A DNA stretch of 7,393 nt from Actinomycetales bacterium (GTDB taxonomy: Bacteria; Actinomycetota; Actinomycetes; Actinomycetales; Dermabacteraceae), in the NCBI GenBank assembly GCA_012799425.1, contig JAAZLF010000443.1, forward strand, positions 1 to 7,393. Direction: 5' to 3'. Positions 5,523 to 7,393 of the stretch are shown piece after piece; within the stretch, counting starts at the first letter, position 1; each line of letters starts with the position of its first letter. A program made the translations under genes and the position numbers. Under the pieces are notes generated by a model. The model saw only the letters and a program-made list of their open reading frames with translations, searched no databases and had not been told where the DNA came from.

Positions 5523-7018
5523 GGGAGGTCTCCGTCGGTCGAGACGAACTCCGCTCGCCGAGCGGCAGTATCGACCGATGCCAGCCTCACCGTGACCACG
5601 TCCCCGACGGTCGCGTCCATCGGCACCCATGCCGTGACCGGAGGGTCGGTCAGCTGCACCTCCACCCGCGTAGGCGCGCCGCCGTTGCCGTCCGTGGTGG
5701 CGCTCGCCTCCCGGCGCTCGATCACCGCGGCCTCGAAGGTCTCGCCCTCCCACGCCGCGAGCGCAGCGGTCTCCACCAGCTCGACGGCCGCGCGCTCGAG
5801 GTTCCCGGCCCTCGCCCCGGTCGAGCGCATCGCCTCGGGGATCTCGGCGAGGGCGGCGAGCAGCTCGGGCGCCGGGCGCCGGTCGCGCACATGGTCGTGG
5901 CAGATCATCAGCACGAAGCGATCCACCAGCCGGCGCAGCGGCGCGGTGGTGTGCGCGTAGGGGGCGGCGATCGCGGCCTGGGCCGGGTCCTCAGGTGCTT
6001 CCTCGGCCGTGGTGAACGCCGCGTAGGAGGCGCCGCGGAACAGGGAGGTGGCGAGGTTCAGCAGCGCAAGGTGAGCCGGGTCGCGCCAGTCCAGGGAGCG
6101 GAGGAAGGCGCCGTAGCTCTGTTCCTCCTTCCACGGCACCCCGAGCACCTGGCTCTGCCGACGGAACCGCTCGACGGCCTGCTGCTCCGCGGACGGCATG
6201 GTGCGGAGGATCCCTGCGCCGTGCTCGAGCATCAGCGAGGCCGCAGCCATCCCGGTCATCAGGGAGATCTGCGCATTGGCGTCCTCGATCGGGTTCGGGC
6301 GCCGCCAGCGCAGCCGCACCAGATCACCTTCTGCCTCGATCTCCTGCTCGGGCACGTTGAGGCTCGCGCCGCCGCGCTCCGCCTCGAGCTCGGTGCGCAG
6401 CGCCCCGACCTCCTGGAGCAGCAGCATCATCGGATGCCCCTGCCCGCGATCGAGATCCTCCTGCACCTGGTCGTAGGCGAGCTTCTCGACCGAGCGGACC
6501 AGCGCGCGCTCGAGGTGGAGGGTCTGCACCTCGCCGGCGGCGTCCAGGTCGAGCGTCCACACGAAGGCAGGGGTGGTCTGGCCCGGCAGCAGGGAGGCGG
6601 CGCCTTCGGACAGCACCTGCGGATGCAGCGGGATCCGACGATCCGGCAGGTAGAGCGTCTCACCGCGGCGCCGGGCCTCACGGTCGATCGGGCCGCCAAG
6701 CTCGACGAACCAGGGCACATCAGCGATCGCGTACCGCACCCGGTACCCGGCACCGGTCCGCTCCAGATGCATCGCCTGGTCGAGATCCGTCGAGCTCTCC
6801 GGATCCAGGGTCACGAACGGGACCTCGGTGCGATCGGTCTGCTCCGTGGCGGAGAAGCTGCGAGCCGCGGCCTTCTCGGCGGCCTCGAGCACCTCGGGCG
6901 GGAAGTCCCACGGGATGTCGCCCTCATGATCGGCGAGGAGGGCGTCGATGCCCTCTCGGATCACCTCGGCCGCGACAGAGCCTCGCGGTGCGTGCAGGGA
7001 GACGGGCCGATGGGTCAC
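5519..7018 (-). CDS. RNB-domain 3'-5' exoribonuclease (RNase II/R superfamily, compact actinobacterial form)
   Basis: A 499-residue RNB-domain protein that should degrade RNA processively from the 3' end, using metal ions. The catalytic block is LDPESSTDLDQA (71-82), giving D72, D78 and D80. The fourth acidic position of E. coli RNase II (D210) is Gln81 here, which I recall as usual for this branch. YRVRYAIADVPWFV (92-105) and LYLPDRRIPLHPQVLSEGA (122-140) are characteristic. YAHTTAPLRRLVDRF (354-368) holds the conserved arginines near the scissile phosphate. Before residue 66 there is only a short helical lead-in rather than two cold-shock domains. The last 70 residues look like a small S1/OB-type strand region. 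It is shorter than E. coli RNase II (644) and RNase R (813). The GTG start at 7018 follows AGGAGG by four bases. The next gene starts inside its stop (ATGA). Confidence 0.87.
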   Translation of the reverse strand: MTHRPVSLHAPRGSVAAEVIREGIDALLADHEGDIPWDFPPEVLEAAEKAAARSFSATEQTDRTEVPFVTLDPESSTDLDQAMHLERTGAGYRVRYAIADVPWFVELGGPIDREARRRGETLYLPDRRIPLHPQVLSEGAASLLPGQTTPAFVWTLDLDAAGEVQTLHLERALVRSVEKLAYDQVQEDLDRGQGHPMMLLLQEVGALRTELEAERGGASLNVPEQEIEAEGDLVRLRWRRPNPIEDANAQISLMTGMAAASLMLEHGAGILRTMPSAEQQAVERFRRQSQVLGVPWKEEQSYGAFLRSLDWRDPAHLALLNLATSLFRGASYAAFTTAEEAPEDPAQAAIAAPYAHTTAPLRRLVDRFVLMICHDHVRDRRPAPELLAALAEIPEAMRSTGARAGNLERAAVELVETAALAAWEGETFEAAVIERREASATTDGNGGAPTRVEVQLTDPPVTAWVPMDATVGDVVTVRLASVDTAARRAEFVSTDGDLP

Positions 7019-7022
7019 GGGA

Positions 7023-7028
7023 CCTCCT
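7023..7028 (-). promoter_or_regulatory. Ribosome binding site for the RNB ribonuclease
   Basis: AGGAGG on the minus strand lies four bases before the GTG at 7018. It is the strongest Shine-Dalgarno in the window. It supports the non-ATG start even though the spacing is tight. Confidence 0.7.
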
Positions 7029-7051
7029 GGAACGGCGGTGCTGGTCCGGTC

Positions 7052-7080
7052 AGTCTATGGGCGGCACCACGGCCCGTCGG
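7052..7080 (-). promoter_or_regulatory. Candidate promoter for the ribonuclease operon
   Basis: On the minus strand CCGACG (7080-7075) and TAGACT (7057-7052) are separated by 17 bases. The -10 fits TANNNT and the -35 keeps the central GAC. Transcription would begin near 7045, giving a leader of about 26 bases that carries the AGGAGG. Confidence 0.4.
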
Positions 7081-7104
7081 GGCGGAACGAGGTGTCGGAA
7101 CCGA

Positions 7105-7110
7105 TAGGCT
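7105..7110 (+). promoter_or_regulatory. -10 element for leaderless ABC ATPase gene
   Basis: TAGGCT fits TANNNT and is followed by exactly six bases (CGGGGC) and then the ATG at 7117. That is the same geometry as at glgC. No real Shine-Dalgarno is present and no clear -35 was found. Confidence 0.45.
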
Positions 7111-7116
7111 CGGGGC

Positions 7117-7393
7117 ATGTCCGATTTCGCAGCCTCGCTCACCGATGTCACCGTTCGCCGCAGCGGGACCGCGATCCTCGATGACGTGTCCCTCGAGATC
7201 GGGGAGGGGGAGCGCTGGGCGGTCCTCGGCCCCAACGGTGCGGGCAAATCGACGCTCGTGCGCCTGCTCTCCGCACGGATGCACCCCACTGCCGGCGCCG
7301 TCGAGATCCTCGGTGAGCAGCTCGGCAAGGTCGACATCTTCGAGCTGCGCCCGCTGATCGGCCTGGCCAGCCAGGAGCTCGCCGAGACCATCC
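7117..7393 (+). CDS. ABC transporter ATP-binding protein (5' part, runs off the window)
   Basis: The first 92 residues of an ABC ATPase, starting [15 protein letters not shown]. The core begins with the usual antiparallel sheet ([13 protein letters not shown]), then Walker [10 protein letters not shown] at 38-46 with K44 contacting the nucleotide phosphates. A helix ([14 protein letters not shown]) and a Q-loop glutamine at about Q86 in GLASQE follow. The signature, Walker B and H-loop lie beyond the edge. The substrate cannot be told from this part. The N-terminal layout recalls stand-alone ATPases of the YlmA/ModF-like group, a weak impression only. It diverges from the ribonuclease gene across a 98-base gap, and its start appears to be leaderless. 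Confidence 0.88.
   Translation, partial: MSDFAASLTDVTVRRSGTAILDDVSLEIGEGERWAVLGPNGAGKSTLVRLLSARMHPTAGAVEILGEQLGKVDIFELRPLIGLASQELAETI

Overview
The window looks like ordinary chromosomal DNA from a high-GC Actinomycetota, most likely of the Micrococcales type. This rests on the strong G/C bias at third codon positions, frequent GTG starts, actinobacterial versions of GlgC and GlgA/GlgM, and two genes that appear to be read from leaderless transcripts. The gene set resembles Brachybacterium or a relative, but I cannot fix the genus from sequence alone. No phage, transposon, CRISPR, tRNA or rRNA signal is visible.

Layout, left to right. A possible end of an upstream gene (stop at 37-39) and a terminator-like hairpin precede a plus-strand pair: fabG (fatty-acid synthesis reductase) and a SixA-type histidine phosphatase. 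Converging on that pair is a minus-strand operon, glgC then serB, joined by a 4-base GTGA overlap. glgA (glgM type) runs divergently from glgC across a 112-base gap, which puts the first two enzymes of glycogen / alpha-glucan synthesis back to back. Converging on glgA is a second minus-strand operon: a compact RNB-domain ribonuclease followed, through an ATGA overlap, by an unrecognised 261-residue protein. Divergent from the ribonuclease, at the right edge, is the start of an ABC-transporter ATPase gene.

The most striking observation is that glgC carries an in-frame amber codon at 2381-2383, codon 346 of 413. The same reading frame continues on the other side as a perfectly recognisable GlgC C-terminal tail, ending in the GTGA overlap with serB. 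As written, the gene is a single-base nonsense allele (or a sequencing error), and the early stop may also disturb translation of serB.

GlgC makes ADP-glucose and the GlgA/GlgM enzyme uses it, so the amber would block the pathway at its first committed step. SerB (serine synthesis) shares the glgC transcript. The other units (FabG/SixA, RNase/unknown, ABC ATPase) have no evident functional tie to this pathway. I see no convincing new biological system. The most open questions are the amber codon, the uncharacterised partner of the ribonuclease, and a palindrome between glgC and glgA.
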